Numbered from the stretch's first letter, positions 1-9,327 are shown. The stretch is 64,000 bases of DNA from Ponticaulis profundi (GCF_042659465.1 NZ_JBHSSW010000012.1:186001-250000); one strand, 5' to 3'. Numbers and translations: made by a program. Notes: generated by a model from the sequence alone, not told the origin.

Positions 1-4
1 TCTG

Positions 5-505
5 ATGGGGATGGTCTGGCTGGCGGCGTGTATGGTGCCGGCCTCGCAGGCTGAACCTGCGCTGACGGTGTATCTGGTGCGCCATGCCGAGAAGCTGACG
101 GGGGATGATCCGGGACTGACAGAGGCGGGCGCGGCGCGGGCGGAGCGCATTGCCGATATCTTCGAGGACGTTGCGCTGAGCGGGGTCTATTCGACCGATA
201 CGAAACGCACGCGGGCAACGGCTGCGCCAAGCGCAGAGCAGGCCGGGCTGGAGATCCAGATCTATGATGCCGGGGATATGGCGCCGTTCGCCGAAACGCT
301 GAAAGCGCAGTCCGGTGTGGTGCTGGTGGTGGGTCATTCCAACACCATTCCCACGCTGGCGGGTCTGCTGACGGGGCGCGATGAGGGCGGCGATCTCGAT
401 GAAAGCCAGTATGACGTGCTCTATCGCATCGCCTTTAACCGGGCTGGTGAGCCGGTGAGCTTTCTGATGAGCTATGACACGCTGGAAGCGTCACTCGCGG
501 ACTAG
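5..505 (+). CDS. SixA-like histidine phosphatase family protein, probably 5'-truncated by the window edge
   Basis: Small histidine (phosphoglycerate mutase-type) phosphatase of about 166 residues. The phospho-accepting RHAE motif lies at residues 26-29 and the second catalytic histidine in GHSNT at 110-114, with the family's S-T-D-x-x-R-T stretch near 63-70. The visible N-terminus starts inside a hydrophobic segment ending in LAAC, so this looks like the tail of a signal peptide or lipoprotein signal. The frame is open to the window edge, so the true start may lie upstream. It converges with the GGDEF-EAL gene on the other strand, and the two stop codons overlap by 4 bp. The substrate cannot be deduced; export to the periplasm or inner membrane is likely. 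Confidence 0.8.
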   Translation: MGMVWLAACMVPASQAEPALTVYLVRHAEKLTGDDPGLTEAGAARAERIADIFEDVALSGVYSTDTKRTRATAAPSAEQAGLEIQIYDAGDMAPFAETLKAQSGVVLVVGHSNTIPTLAGLLTGRDEGGDLDESQYDVLYRIAFNRAGEPVSFLMSYDTLEASLAD

Positions 506-2670
506 GCGCGGCGGCGCCAGGCGGGTCTGTCTGCGGCGCGATTGGCCGAGGCGGTCCGGTTGGTGCGCTGCTGCTCATCGGTGATGTAGGCAGTGACGTC
601 GCTGATCGACATGGGACGGGCAATGTGGAAGCCCTGGACCAGGCGGCCGCCCATGTCGCGGACCATTTTGAGCTGGCTTTCGGTCTCCACGCCTTCGAGG
701 ATGCAATCGATCTTCATGCTGCGGCAGAGGAGGATCAGAGCGCGGATGATGTCCTGGCTGGCGCGGTCGGTTTCCATATTCGCGATGAAGCTGGAGTCGA
801 TCTTCAGCTTGTCGAGCGGCAGGAGCTGTAAGTGGCTGAGGCTGGAATGGCCGGTGCCGAAGTCATCCAGCGCGATGCGGGCGCCGAGGGCGGCAAACTT
901 TGTCAGCGCTGCGCGGGCCTGATCAAAGTCACAGACAAGCGCGGTTTCCGTGATCTCGAAGTCAATGCGGCGCGGGTCGATCAGGCTTTCGCGGACAATG
1001 CGGATCAGCGCGTCAACGGCGTCCATGGATGCGATGTCGCGGGCGGACAGATTGATGGAGACGCGCATATGCTTGGGCCAGCTATGGGCGTGTTGCAGCG
1101 TGCGGCGGACAAGCTGACGGGTCAGTTCGACGATGAAACCGGAACGCTCTGCCGCCTGAATGAAGAGGTTGGGTGCCACCGGGCCGAGCTCCGGGCTTTG
1201 CCAGCGGGCCAGGGCTTCGAACGCGTGCGTGTGACCCAGACGGATATCGGTGATGGGCTGGAACTCGACATACATTTCTTTTGACAGGTCCGCGCGGCGC
1301 AGGAGTTGTTCGACGCGCGCAAGCTGGCAGATTTCGACTTCGTGTTCGGGTTCGAACAGGACCGCTGTACCCTTGTGGAACTGCTTGGCGAAATAGAGCG
1401 CGTAGTCGGCGCGCTGACAGAGCTGTTCGGCATCGCTGCCATCAATCGGTGCGCGGCTGAGCCCGACAGAGGCGCCGATTTCAGCGACCACACCTGTCAG
1501 TTCATAGGGTTGTGACAGACGCTCGACCAGAGCGTTGCCGAAGGCTTCAAGGTCTTCCGGGTCGATGCGGTTTTTCAGGATGAAGCCGAATTCATCACCG
1601 CCGAGGCGGGCGACATAGAAGATGCTGCCAACCATGGTTTTCAGGCGCTTGCCGACTTCGATGAGCAACTGGTCACCCGTGGCGTGTCCGAAGGCGTCAT
1701 TGACCGGCTTGAAGCCATCCAGATCGATCACGCCAATGGTAAAGTCACGCGATGAACGCAGAATATGGTTGGTGACGGTCCGGAAGCCGCGCCGGTTTGG
1801 CAGATCCGTGAGCGGATCGCGCATGGCGGCGTATTCGAGATCGCGTGTCCGCTTGGTGACTTTCTTTTCCAGAGACTGGTTCAGATCCGTCAGCTCCCGA
1901 ACCAGACCGCTGTTGGTTGCCTGAAGCTCCAGAGCCTGACGGTGAACGCGGTGATTGTTGGAGAGGCCAAATAGCAGGGTTGCACAGCATATGACCGCCA
2001 TGATCGCGAGCAGGGGATCTGAACTCGGCCCGATGGCCAGTATGGCTGCGCTCGGCAAAAGCAGGCTGGAGATGTAAGCGCGTCCTACACCTTTGAGGGG
2101 CGCACAGATGCTGGCCGCGCCGCCTGCGAGCCCTGCAATGACGATACAAGTGAAGTATTTCGCGTCCACGCTGGCCGAGATTGACCGTTCCAGAATGAAA
2201 GACCAGAGCAGGCCCGCCGTGATAAGACCGGCAGCATAACGGAAGCGCCATTTCCGGATAAACGCCCGACGCATGCCTGCATCTTCAAGTGAGCCATTGG
2301 CGCCAGGTTCGATATTTGCATGCACTTCGTCGAAGAAGTGCTGCCATTTGATCCGGCGAATGAGGCTGAGGAGCAGAATCGCAACGACCCAACCCATCGC
2401 ATAGGCAGGCTTCATGGGATAGAGGAAGCAGCCAACAGCGATGGCTGCCGCCGCGTTGACGAAAATCATTGCCCGGCCATTGGCATAGGCGTTCAGCAGA
2501 AGATTGAATTCGATATCGTCTTCAAAGCGCTGATGCAGTTTGCCGAACGTGTCGTTCTGCTGTTGCATAAAGATGGAGGACGTACCGAAAACGGTCGCGT
2601 GTCCGTCTCTTGCGACAGCGCGGCGGCATCTGGTTACCAGTGCGGAAAAAATACGTCCCATCCATTCCAT
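502..2670 (-). CDS. Membrane-anchored GGDEF-EAL cyclic-di-GMP turnover protein
   Basis: Bifunctional c-di-GMP signalling protein of 722 residues. About five or six hydrophobic segments lie between residues 65 and 235, then a short coiled linker (250-280), a diguanylate cyclase domain with intact GGDEF at 357-361, and a phosphodiesterase domain with EAL at 485-487. The downstream EAL-domain signatures are also present: NLSARD, an ITE motif, DDFGTG, KIDSSF and EGVE. Both halves therefore look catalytically competent. The RxxD product-inhibition site usually found five residues before GGDEF is absent. The start is uncertain: a second ATG three codons downstream has slightly better GGA spacing. 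It lies downstream of the cyd operon on the same strand but about 107 bp away. Confidence 0.92.
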   Translation of the reverse strand: MEWMGRIFSALVTRCRRAVARDGHATVFGTSSIFMQQQNDTFGKLHQRFEDDIEFNLLLNAYANGRAMIFVNAAAAIAVGCFLYPMKPAYAMGWVVAILLLSLIRRIKWQHFFDEVHANIEPGANGSLEDAGMRRAFIRKWRFRYAAGLITAGLLWSFILERSISASVDAKYFTCIVIAGLAGGAASICAPLKGVGRAYISSLLLPSAAILAIGPSSDPLLAIMAVICCATLLFGLSNNHRVHRQALELQATNSGLVRELTDLNQSLEKKVTKRTRDLEYAAMRDPLTDLPNRRGFRTVTNHILRSSRDFTIGVIDLDGFKPVNDAFGHATGDQLLIEVGKRLKTMVGSIFYVARLGGDEFGFILKNRIDPEDLEAFGNALVERLSQPYELTGVVAEIGASVGLSRAPIDGSDAEQLCQRADYALYFAKQFHKGTAVLFEPEHEVEICQLARVEQLLRRADLSKEMYVEFQPITDIRLGHTHAFEALARWQSPELGPVAPNLFIQAAERSGFIVELTRQLVRRTLQHAHSWPKHMRVSINLSARDIASMDAVDALIRIVRESLIDPRRIDFEITETALVCDFDQARAALTKFAALGARIALDDFGTGHSSLSHLQLLPLDKLKIDSSFIANMETDRASQDIIRALILLCRSMKIDCILEGVETESQLKMVRDMGGRLVQGFHIARPMSISDVTAYITDEQQRTNRTASANRAADRPAWRRRA

Positions 2671-2777
2671 GCGAATGTGTTTAGGTGAAAAAGGTTAAAA
2701 CACACCCGCATGAATCTTCGTGATTTTCTCGAATAAATCGAAAAAGATCAGAATCTCCGCCTAATCCAGGGTGAGGA

Positions 2778-2939
2778 TCAGATGAAAAGCAACCCGCGCA
2801 ATATATAAGCGATGGTTGCAATACACGCACCGCTGACAATCGATATACCGGCGAACCAGAGCAGTTGGCGCCAAAGCGGGCGACCTTCCGGCTGCTCATC
2901 AGGAGCAACCGGTTCGATCAGATCATGTCCCTTAGTCAT
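2778..2939 (-). CDS. DUF2474-type small subunit of cytochrome bd oxidase
   Basis: A 53-residue protein with a charged N-terminus rich in Pro/Glu, a PLWRQLLWF motif and one transmembrane helix ending in a short basic tail. This is the pattern of the DUF2474/CydX-like peptide encoded after cydB in cyanide-insensitive (CIO-type) bd oxidases. Its ATG lies 8 bp inside the end of cydB, so the two are almost certainly translationally coupled. By family analogy it stabilises the CydAB complex in the cytoplasmic membrane. A longer reading from an upstream ATG is only the shadow of cydB in another frame. Confidence 0.8.
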   Translation of the reverse strand: MTKGHDLIEPVAPDEQPEGRPLWRQLLWFAGISIVSGACIATIAYILRGLLFI

Positions 2940-3969
2940 GATAGGCCTCATCAGGGTCAACCTTGCCCCAGAAGAGCGAGTAGACATACACGGTGTAGGC
3001 CAGAATGATCGGCAGCATGATCCCGGCACCCACAAGCATCAGCATGAGGGCATTGTCACGGGCGGCAGTCTGCCAGATGTCATACTGGAACGGCACCAGA
3101 TATGGAAACAGACTGATCGCAAGGCCGAGATAGCCGGTCAGAAACAGACCTGCCGCATAGATCATGGGGCGCCAGTCCGGCGCTTTGTCGAAACGCAGCG
3201 CCAGATCACGCCAGATCAGGGCAAACAGGATGCCAGCGATCAGCGGGATCGGGGCAAGCGGCAGGAACTTGCCGAAATTGAAGGCCTGCATATCAATGCC
3301 CCAGCGCGCGGTGACGCGTGGATCAATGGACAGGGTGGCAAGGCTGACCGCGCCCATGGCGATGAGGACGAAGATCGTCATGCGCTTCGCCCATTTCAGG
3401 CAGCCTTTCTGGATGTCACCTTCGGTTTTCAGAACCAGCCAGCAAGACCCAAGCAGCATATAGCCGCCTGCAACCGACAGAGCTGTCAGCACGGTGAAAG
3501 GCGTGAACCAGTCAAATGTGCCACCGGTAAAGCCCCGGTCTGCGGCTTCGACGCCCTGAATGAAGCCGCCAAGGATGAAGCCTTGTGCCAGAGCGGCCGC
3601 AAGCGAGCCGTAAGCGAAGGCACCATTCCAGAACAGTTTGGTCGGCTTGCGAACGGCCTTGTGCCGGAATTCAAAGGCGACGCCCCGGAAGATCAGGGCG
3701 GCGAGCATGATCAGAACCGGAATGTAGAAGGCGGGCATGAGAACCGCATAGGCAAGCGGGAAGGCCGCAAACAGGCCGCCACCGCCGAGGATGAGCCAGG
3801 TTTCGTTCCCGTCCCAGACGGGCTCGATTGTGGCTGTCATCATGTTGCGCTCATGATCGCTCTTCGCGAAGGCTGTGAGCATGCCGATGCCCAGGTCAGA
3901 ACCGTCCAGCAAGACATAGAGCATGACGGCAGTTGCAATGAGCAGCGACCAGATCAGTGGTAAGTCCAT
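2932..3969 (-). CDS. cydB: Cytochrome bd ubiquinol oxidase subunit II (CIO type)
   Basis: Integral membrane subunit of the bd-type quinol oxidase, 345 residues, close to the usual length for the CIO branch. The N-terminus carries the characteristic DGSDLGIGML and EPVWDGNETWLI segments, followed by around eight hydrophobic helices. It partners with CydA to oxidise ubiquinol and reduce oxygen to water without pumping protons. It starts 2 bp after the cydA stop and overlaps the DUF2474 gene by 8 bp, giving a three-gene operon. No cydCD transporter genes are in the window. Confidence 0.96.
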   Translation of the reverse strand: MDLPLIWSLLIATAVMLYVLLDGSDLGIGMLTAFAKSDHERNMMTATIEPVWDGNETWLILGGGGLFAAFPLAYAVLMPAFYIPVLIMLAALIFRGVAFEFRHKAVRKPTKLFWNGAFAYGSLAAALAQGFILGGFIQGVEAADRGFTGGTFDWFTPFTVLTALSVAGGYMLLGSCWLVLKTEGDIQKGCLKWAKRMTIFVLIAMGAVSLATLSIDPRVTARWGIDMQAFNFGKFLPLAPIPLIAGILFALIWRDLALRFDKAPDWRPMIYAAGLFLTGYLGLAISLFPYLVPFQYDIWQTAARDNALMLMLVGAGIMLPIILAYTVYVYSLFWGKVDPDEAYHD

Positions 3970-3971
3970 AA

Positions 3972-5393
3972 TCAGCCCTCCTTATCCGTCGCAATGGTGT
4001 CGGATGGGGTTTCAGCGGGGTCGTCGACAGAGCCGAAGGCAGACCCCGGTGCGCGGTTTTCTTTTTGTGGTGGATCGGTTTTGTCATCGACAAAGCCGCG
4101 GGTCGCGATGCGGGCCATGTAGACGACACCCGCCGTAAAGATGATGGCATAGACCACCATGAAGACGATCAGCGATGTCGCGACCGAACTGACCTCGACC
4201 GGCGAGACACTGTCCTCGGTACGCAGCACGCCATAGACCGTATAGGGCTGACGTCCGACTTCGGCGACAATCCAGCCGGTGATCACGGCGACAAAGCCCA
4301 TCACGCCGGTCGGAACGGCCAGCCAGTGGAAGAGGGCCGGCTTGTCGATCTTGTTGCGCAGCCACAGCACCACGCCCCAGCCGCCCATGAAGAGCATGGC
4401 AAGACCAGCCGCTACCATGATGCGGAACGCCCAGAATACGATGAAGACCGGCGGACGTTCTGTATCCGGGAAGGCTTTGAGACCCTTGAGCGGACCTTCT
4501 GCAGAGAAAAGGAATTTGCTGGTGCCTGGAATTTCGATCTCGGCAATATTGCGTTCTGCTTCCTCATCGGGAAATCCGAATAAAACGGTGCCCTGTTCAT
4601 CCGCGGTATCCCACCAGCCTTCAATCGCGGCCACTTTGGCCGGTTGGTGATGGTGGGCGACTTCGCCTGACCAGTGACCGGCCCAGATTTGAAACGGCAT
4701 CAGCACGAGCAGTGTGCCCGCAGCCATGCGGATCTGCCATTTGGTTGGCTCGGAATTGCGTCCGCGCAGGATCTGATAGCCACCCGCGGCGAGGACGACA
4801 GCCGCCGTGGTGATGAAGGCTGCCAGCATCATGTGGACATAACGGGATGGGAAGCTCGGATTGAATATGACCGCCATCCAGTCTGTCGCGAAGAGATTGC
4901 CGGTTTCCGGGTCCACATCGAAGCCGACCGGTGTTTGCATCCAGCTATTGGCGGACAGAATCCAGAATGCGGAAATCGAGGTACCAATGGCAACGGCGAG
5001 CGTGGCAATGAAGTGAAGCTTGCGGCCAACCCGTTTCCAGCCAAACAGCATGACACCGAGGAAGGTCGCTTCAAGAAAGAAGGCTGTCAGCACTTCATAG
5101 CCAAGAAGCGGGCCAATGACACTGCCGGCTTTGTCGGAGAAGACGGCCCAGTTCGTACCGAACTGGTAGCTCATCACGACACCGGACACGACGCCCATGG
5201 CAAAAGCCAGCGCGAAAATCTTGATCCAGTGGAGGTAAAGTCTCTTGAAAACGTCTCTTTTGGTCGCGAGCCACAAGCCTTCACAGACCGCCAGGAACGC
5301 GGCGAGACCGATTGTGAAAGCGGGAAACATGATGTGGAACGCAACGACGAAAGCGAACTGAAGTCGTGAAAGTAATAATGCGTCGAAATCCAT
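3972..5393 (-). CDS. cydA: Cytochrome bd ubiquinol oxidase subunit I (CIO type)
   Basis: Heme-bearing subunit of the bd oxidase, 473 residues, with multiple transmembrane helices. The candidate heme b595 ligand is His20 in FHIMFP. The conserved GYEVLTAFFLEATFLG helix and the GWIVAEVGRQPY segment are both present. The Q-loop is short, as in the cyanide-insensitive (CioA) subfamily. The ATG at 5393 is preferred over a TTG four codons upstream because a GGAGAT ribosome-binding site lies just before the ATG and overlaps the TTG. The roughly 270-bp upstream gap to the divergent ExoD gene shows no clear FNR or Fur palindrome. Confidence 0.96.
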   Translation of the reverse strand: MDFDALLLSRLQFAFVVAFHIMFPAFTIGLAAFLAVCEGLWLATKRDVFKRLYLHWIKIFALAFAMGVVSGVVMSYQFGTNWAVFSDKAGSVIGPLLGYEVLTAFFLEATFLGVMLFGWKRVGRKLHFIATLAVAIGTSISAFWILSANSWMQTPVGFDVDPETGNLFATDWMAVIFNPSFPSRYVHMMLAAFITTAAVVLAAGGYQILRGRNSEPTKWQIRMAAGTLLVLMPFQIWAGHWSGEVAHHHQPAKVAAIEGWWDTADEQGTVLFGFPDEEAERNIAEIEIPGTSKFLFSAEGPLKGLKAFPDTERPPVFIVFWAFRIMVAAGLAMLFMGGWGVVLWLRNKIDKPALFHWLAVPTGVMGFVAVITGWIVAEVGRQPYTVYGVLRTEDSVSPVEVSSVATSLIVFMVVYAIIFTAGVVYMARIATRGFVDDKTDPPQKENRAPGSAFGSVDDPAETPSDTIATDKEG

Positions 5394-5667
5394 AATGATC
5401 TCCAATCTGGAGTCTGACTATCGTATATGCGTGTTTTCTAAAATGGTACAAACTGTCCCTGAGGCAGAAGGGCCCATAATTCGAGTGTGGTTTCTCTCCA
5501 GAGTGATCTGAGTGCCTGAGGCTAGAGGTAGGTTATGGGTGACGCAATGCGCCGGGCGTTGAAATCTGTGACCGAAAGAGGGGGAACGCCGCAAAGCCGT
5601 TGCGGTTCTGTCTTGTGAAGTTTGCGTCAGTCATTGAAACTGGCATTGCGTGTGAAGAGGATGATTC

Positions 5668-6264
5668 ATGGCGACAACGCTTTGCGGCCTGTTTGATCGC
5701 CTTGTTGCCGAAACCGAAGGCGACAAGGTCAGTATTCGCGATCTGTTGCAGATCGTCGGGGCACGGTCTTATGGCCCGATCATCCTATTGCTGGGGTTTA
5801 TTGCGGTCAGCCCGCTGACCATTATTCCCGGTGCGACCTGGATTGTGGCGCTGTTAACGCTGGTCATCACGCTTCAAATCGTTCTCGGCTTTCGCAATCC
5901 ATGGATACCGGCGCGTCTGCTGGATTTTGAGTTTCAGCGCGAGCATCTGGTCGAGGGGACGCGCACGGCGCGCCGATGGGCTGAAATCTTTGACCGCATC
6001 CTGCAGCCAAGACTGACCTTTCTGACCCGAAAGCCGTTTCTGCAGCTTGTGGCGCTGATGTGCGTGGCGGCGGCGTTGATTACATTCCCGCTTGGCTTTG
6101 TGCCGTTTGCGCCGCTTCTGCCGGGCATCACGATTCTGATTTTCGGACTGGGGCTGATGTCCCGCGATGGTGTGGTGATCCTGCTGGCGAGTGCCAGCCT
6201 TGTGGGGGCGGTGATCGTGCTCTCCAAGCTCGCCGAGCGCTGGCTGGGGATCTCTGTCTTCTAA
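5668..6264 (+). CDS. ExoD family exopolysaccharide-synthesis-associated membrane protein
   Basis: A 198-residue protein of the ExoD family. The soluble N-terminus contains the ISIRDLL/VGARSYGP-type motif (here around residues 22-37), then hydrophobic helices near 38-75, 125-165 and 170-190. ExoD proteins are linked to exopolysaccharide production and alkaline or stress tolerance in rhizobia, but the biochemical role is unknown. A GAGG motif sits about 10 bp before the ATG. It is divergent from cydA and is followed by the siderophore-interacting gene after 150 bp. It is not next to the rfb operon, so a link to polysaccharide synthesis is only possible. Confidence 0.85.
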   Translation: MATTLCGLFDRLVAETEGDKVSIRDLLQIVGARSYGPIILLLGFIAVSPLTIIPGATWIVALLTLVITLQIVLGFRNPWIPARLLDFEFQREHLVEGTRTARRWAEIFDRILQPRLTFLTRKPFLQLVALMCVAAALITFPLGFVPFAPLLPGITILIFGLGLMSRDGVVILLASASLVGAVIVLSKLAERWLGISVF

Positions 6265-6346
6265 AGCCGCGCGGCCGGCGGTGTCAGGACTGGGTTTCCA
6301 ATCCGGAAAAGGGGGCTTTCCGTTACGACTCTTGTCGAACTTGCTC

Positions 6347-6363
6347 TTGCGAGTTATTCGCAA
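6347..6363. promoter_or_regulatory. Fur-like palindrome upstream of the siderophore-interacting protein gene
   Basis: A perfect inverted repeat, TTGCGA-N5-TCGCAA, lies 51 bp before the start codon of the downstream gene. It fits the 7-1-7 layout of Fur boxes as seen in alphaproteobacteria with TGCGA-type half-sites. The position and the iron-related downstream gene make it a plausible iron-responsive operator. The protein that binds it is not shown by the sequence. Confidence 0.6.
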
Positions 6364-6370
6364 TACGTCT

Positions 6371-6394
6371 CAGAGCGTGCTCAGACGCGCTCTG
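6371..6394 (+). promoter_or_regulatory. Inverted repeat in the leader of the siderophore-interacting protein gene
   Basis: Arms CAGAGCG and CGCTCTG (7 bp, perfect) flank a 10-nt loop and end 20 bp before the ATG, right after the Fur-like box. It could be a leader hairpin or a second operator. No U-tract follows, so it is not a terminator. Confidence 0.4.
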
Positions 6395-6414
6395 GCAAAT
6401 GCAAGGAAACCCGT

Positions 6415-7176
6415 ATGACTTCGACAACACTTGATGCCCCGAAAATTCGCCGTGAACGACTGCCCCTCGTGCGCCGTGAGCTGAAGGTCATCGAGAAGTT
6501 TTGTCCAACGCCCAACCTCATACGGGTTGTCCTTGCGGGCGAGGAGCTGGAAGGCTTTCTGTCGCCTTCACCGGATGACAATATCAAGATCTTCATCACG
6601 GATGAGGATGGGACTTCGACCATGCGCAGCTATACGCCGCGCCGTCATGATGCCGAGAAAGGCGAGCTGTTGCTCGACTTCGCGCTGCATCAGGCCGGTC
6701 CTGCGACGCAGTGGGCGATCGATATTCAGGTTGGCGACATGGCCCATATTGGCGGGCCGCGAGGGTCCAAGGTTCTGGAAGGCAATGTTGAGCGCCTGCT
6801 GCTGATCGGCGATGACACGGCTTTGCCGGCTATGGCGCGCCGGGTGGAAGAAGCCGAAGCGGGCCAGGCCATCACTATGTTAGCTTCAATTCCGGAAGCA
6901 GCCGACGAGCAGGACATTGAAACACCCGCGCTGTTCACGCCGCTCTGGCTGCATCGCAATGGCGCTGCGCCCGAAGACGCAGAGCCTTTCCTCAAGGCTC
7001 TGGAGACGCTGGATATTCCGCCGGGCACCTTTATCTGGCTGGCGGCAGAAGGCCAGGCGGTGAAAGCGATCCGCAGCTATCTGATGGAAAGCCGGGGCGT
7101 GCCGCGCAACTGGATCAAGGCCACTGGCTATTGGGTGAAGGGCAAAGCCGACACCACAGCCAAGTTCGAAGAATAG
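6415..7176 (+). CDS. Siderophore-interacting protein (ViuB/SIP family FAD-dependent ferric reductase)
   Basis: A 253-residue flavoprotein of the SIP family. The N-terminal FAD-binding domain carries the R-S-Y-T-P-R flavin motif near residues 70-75. The C-terminal NAD(P)-binding domain has LLIGDDTALPA near 138-148 and the W-L-A-A-E-G stretch near 209-214. These cytoplasmic enzymes reduce ferric siderophores to release iron. An AAGGAAA ribosome-binding site precedes the ATG. Upstream lie a Fur-like palindrome and a leader inverted repeat, which fits iron regulation. No siderophore biosynthesis or transport genes are adjacent. Confidence 0.92.
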   Translation: MTSTTLDAPKIRRERLPLVRRELKVIEKFCPTPNLIRVVLAGEELEGFLSPSPDDNIKIFITDEDGTSTMRSYTPRRHDAEKGELLLDFALHQAGPATQWAIDIQVGDMAHIGGPRGSKVLEGNVERLLLIGDDTALPAMARRVEEAEAGQAITMLASIPEAADEQDIETPALFTPLWLHRNGAAPEDAEPFLKALETLDIPPGTFIWLAAEGQAVKAIRSYLMESRGVPRNWIKATGYWVKGKADTTAKFEE

Positions 7177-7188
7177 GCCTCTTTCAGC

Positions 7189-8628
7189 TTAACGGAATGG
7201 CGGCTCGTCGAAGGATCTGAGCTTGCGTGAGTGCACGCTGTTGGCACCTTCTTCGGCAATCCGCTCGAGCGTCGCAATGCCGATCTGGATGTGCTCGCTG
7301 ATGGCCTTGTTGTAAAACGCATTGGCCGCGCCAGGCAGCTTGATTTCGCCATGCAGGGGTTTGTCTGACACGCAGAGCAGAACCCCATAGGGCACACGTA
7401 GCCGATAGCCGTTTGCGGCAATCGTGGCGCTTTCCATATCAATCGCGATGGCACGAGACTGGTTGAAGCGTTTGGCCGATTTGGTGAAGCGCAGCTCCCA
7501 GTTCCGGTCATCAATGGTGACGACGGTGCCCGTGCGCAAGCGCGCTTTCAGCGCCTCGCCGGTTTCCTGTGTCACGCGCTCTGCGGCGTCGTGCAGAGCG
7601 ATCTGGATCTCGGCAATCGGTGGCACGGGAATGTCTGGCGGAAGGACGTCATCCAGCACATGATCATCACGCAGATAAGCGTGCGCCAGAACATAGTCGC
7701 CAATGCGCTGTGAATGACGCAGGCCGCCGCAATGGCCGACCATGACCCAGCATTGCGGGCGCAGAACAGCGAGGTGATCGGTGATCGTCTTCGCATTGGA
7801 CGGGCCAACGCCGATATTGACCATGGTGATGCCCTGACCGTCTGCGCGGCGCAAATGGTAGGCTGGCATCTGGTGACGACGCCATGGCGCGTTGCGGATC
7901 TTCTCCAGCGCGTCCGGTGTATCTGCGGTCACTTCAATGCCGCCCGCAGCCGAGAGGCTGACATAGGGACCAGGCTGCTTGATGCGCTCGACCGCCCATT
8001 CGGCAAAGGCATCGATATAGCGGTGATAATTGGTGAAGAGCAGATAGCTCTGAAAATGCTCGAACGGCGTGCCGGTATAATGGTTCAGGCGCTGCAGGGA
8101 GAAGTCCACGCGCGGCGCATCGAACAGGGCGAGCGGTTTGCGATTGTTTTCCAGAACATACTCGCCATCGGCAATCTCATCGCCAATGGTGGCGAGATTG
8201 GGCGCCGGGAACCAGCGTGCGATCTCTGCCGACTGTTCGACATTCAGGCGTGCGGCTTGTTCCTGATCCCAGACATAGGGGTAGGGAATCTCATCTCGTG
8301 AGGGCTGGACCTGCAGCTCGATGTCATAATCGCGGCAGAGCGGTTCGAGCTGATCACGCAGATAGCCTTCGAAAAATTCGGGATGCGTAATCGTGGTTGA
8401 AAAAATGCCCGGCTCTGAAAACTTGCCGAAAGAGCGGGAAATCTGCGGAATGCTGGTGTCGGGCTGATAGCGGACAATCAGTTCCGGATAGGCGAACAGG
8501 CCCTGCTGACGCGCCTGTTTGTCAGGAAGTGTGCCATGTTCGAGAAATTCAGCCAGCGCATTACGGAGCGCTGTGGTCGAGTTCGTGTAGAGCCGTTTCA
8601 GCTCATTTATTGTTTCATCTATCGTCAT
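7189..8628 (-). CDS. amn: AMP nucleosidase
   Basis: Cytoplasmic enzyme hydrolysing AMP to adenine and ribose 5-phosphate, 479 residues, the normal length for bacterial Amn. The N-terminal Amn-specific domain (about 1-180) is followed by a nucleoside-phosphorylase-like domain. That domain has GVGPSNAKTITDHLA near 280, the GHCGGLR motif near 300, the family's MESATIAANGYR segment near 405 and a VSDKPLHGE stretch near 425. It is convergent with the SIP gene (12 bp apart) and divergent from rfbC. No specific regulatory site was recognised. Confidence 0.95.
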   Translation of the reverse strand: MTIDETINELKRLYTNSTTALRNALAEFLEHGTLPDKQARQQGLFAYPELIVRYQPDTSIPQISRSFGKFSEPGIFSTTITHPEFFEGYLRDQLEPLCRDYDIELQVQPSRDEIPYPYVWDQEQAARLNVEQSAEIARWFPAPNLATIGDEIADGEYVLENNRKPLALFDAPRVDFSLQRLNHYTGTPFEHFQSYLLFTNYHRYIDAFAEWAVERIKQPGPYVSLSAAGGIEVTADTPDALEKIRNAPWRRHQMPAYHLRRADGQGITMVNIGVGPSNAKTITDHLAVLRPQCWVMVGHCGGLRHSQRIGDYVLAHAYLRDDHVLDDVLPPDIPVPPIAEIQIALHDAAERVTQETGEALKARLRTGTVVTIDDRNWELRFTKSAKRFNQSRAIAIDMESATIAANGYRLRVPYGVLLCVSDKPLHGEIKLPGAANAFYNKAISEHIQIGIATLERIAEEGANSVHSRKLRSFDEPPFR

Positions 8629-8739
8629 GGCGAGCCCTTAAAGCATAAGATGTTGCCTGACAATTCCTGAGAAAAACTTGGGATTTGTCAAAAGCTCGGT
8701 TAGGAGCAAGGTTTTAAGTGTATAGTATCGGGGTATGAC

Positions 8740-9327
8740 ATGCAGATAACCCGCTTTGATATTCCTGGGCTCTTTCTGCTCAAGCCTAAGATTTTTCGCG
8801 ATGATCGCGGCTGGTTCAGTGAAACCTTCAATGCGGAGACGTTCCGCGAAGCGCTCGGTTTTGTCCCGGACTTCGTTCAGGACAATGAATCCTTTTCCAT
8901 GTACGAAAACACGATTCGCGGGCTTCATCTGCAGTTGAATCCCTATGCGCAGGCCAAGCTGGTTCGTGTGCTGAGCGGGGCCATTCTGGATGTGGTGGTC
9001 GACATTCGCAAAGGATCACCGACCTATCTTTCAACCGTATCGGTGCGGCTGGATGCGACCGGCATGCAGCAATTCTACATTCCGGCGGGCTTTCTGCATG
9101 GTTTCCGGACGCTCGAAGACAATACCCGCATCGCCTATAAAGTGGACGCGCATTATAATGCGCAGAGCGATCGCACCATACGCTTTGACGACCCTGCGTT
9201 GAAATGCAATTGGGATCTGGATGGTAAAGAGAAACTACACCTGTCAGACAAGGATAAAGACGCGCCGCCTTTCAAATCTCTCGGCGATGTTTTCCAGTAT
9301 GATGACATGGCAGGGCCTGTGACATGA
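8740..9327 (+). CDS. rfbC: dTDP-4-dehydrorhamnose 3,5-epimerase
   Basis: RmlC cupin enzyme, 195 residues, typical length. It shows the FSETFN substrate loop, the GLHLQ motif carrying the catalytic histidine, and the FLHGFRTL stretch in the C-terminal part of the fold. It converts dTDP-4-keto-6-deoxyglucose to dTDP-4-keto-rhamnose. A GGGGTA sequence precedes the ATG. It is first in a four-gene operon in which every junction overlaps by 4 bp. The product, dTDP-L-rhamnose, feeds surface polysaccharide or O-antigen synthesis, but no glycosyltransferases are in the window. Confidence 0.96.
   Translation: MQITRFDIPGLFLLKPKIFRDDRGWFSETFNAETFREALGFVPDFVQDNESFSMYENTIRGLHLQLNPYAQAKLVRVLSGAILDVVVDIRKGSPTYLSTVSVRLDATGMQQFYIPAGFLHGFRTLEDNTRIAYKVDAHYNAQSDRTIRFDDPALKCNWDLDGKEKLHLSDKDKDAPPFKSLGDVFQYDDMAGPVT

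Noticed and set aside
5535..5618. A 27-codon frame with GAGG-like sequence before its ATG, in the cydA-ExoD gap
   Set aside because: Too short, low-complexity and without conserved features visible here; the gap is better treated as a promoter region.
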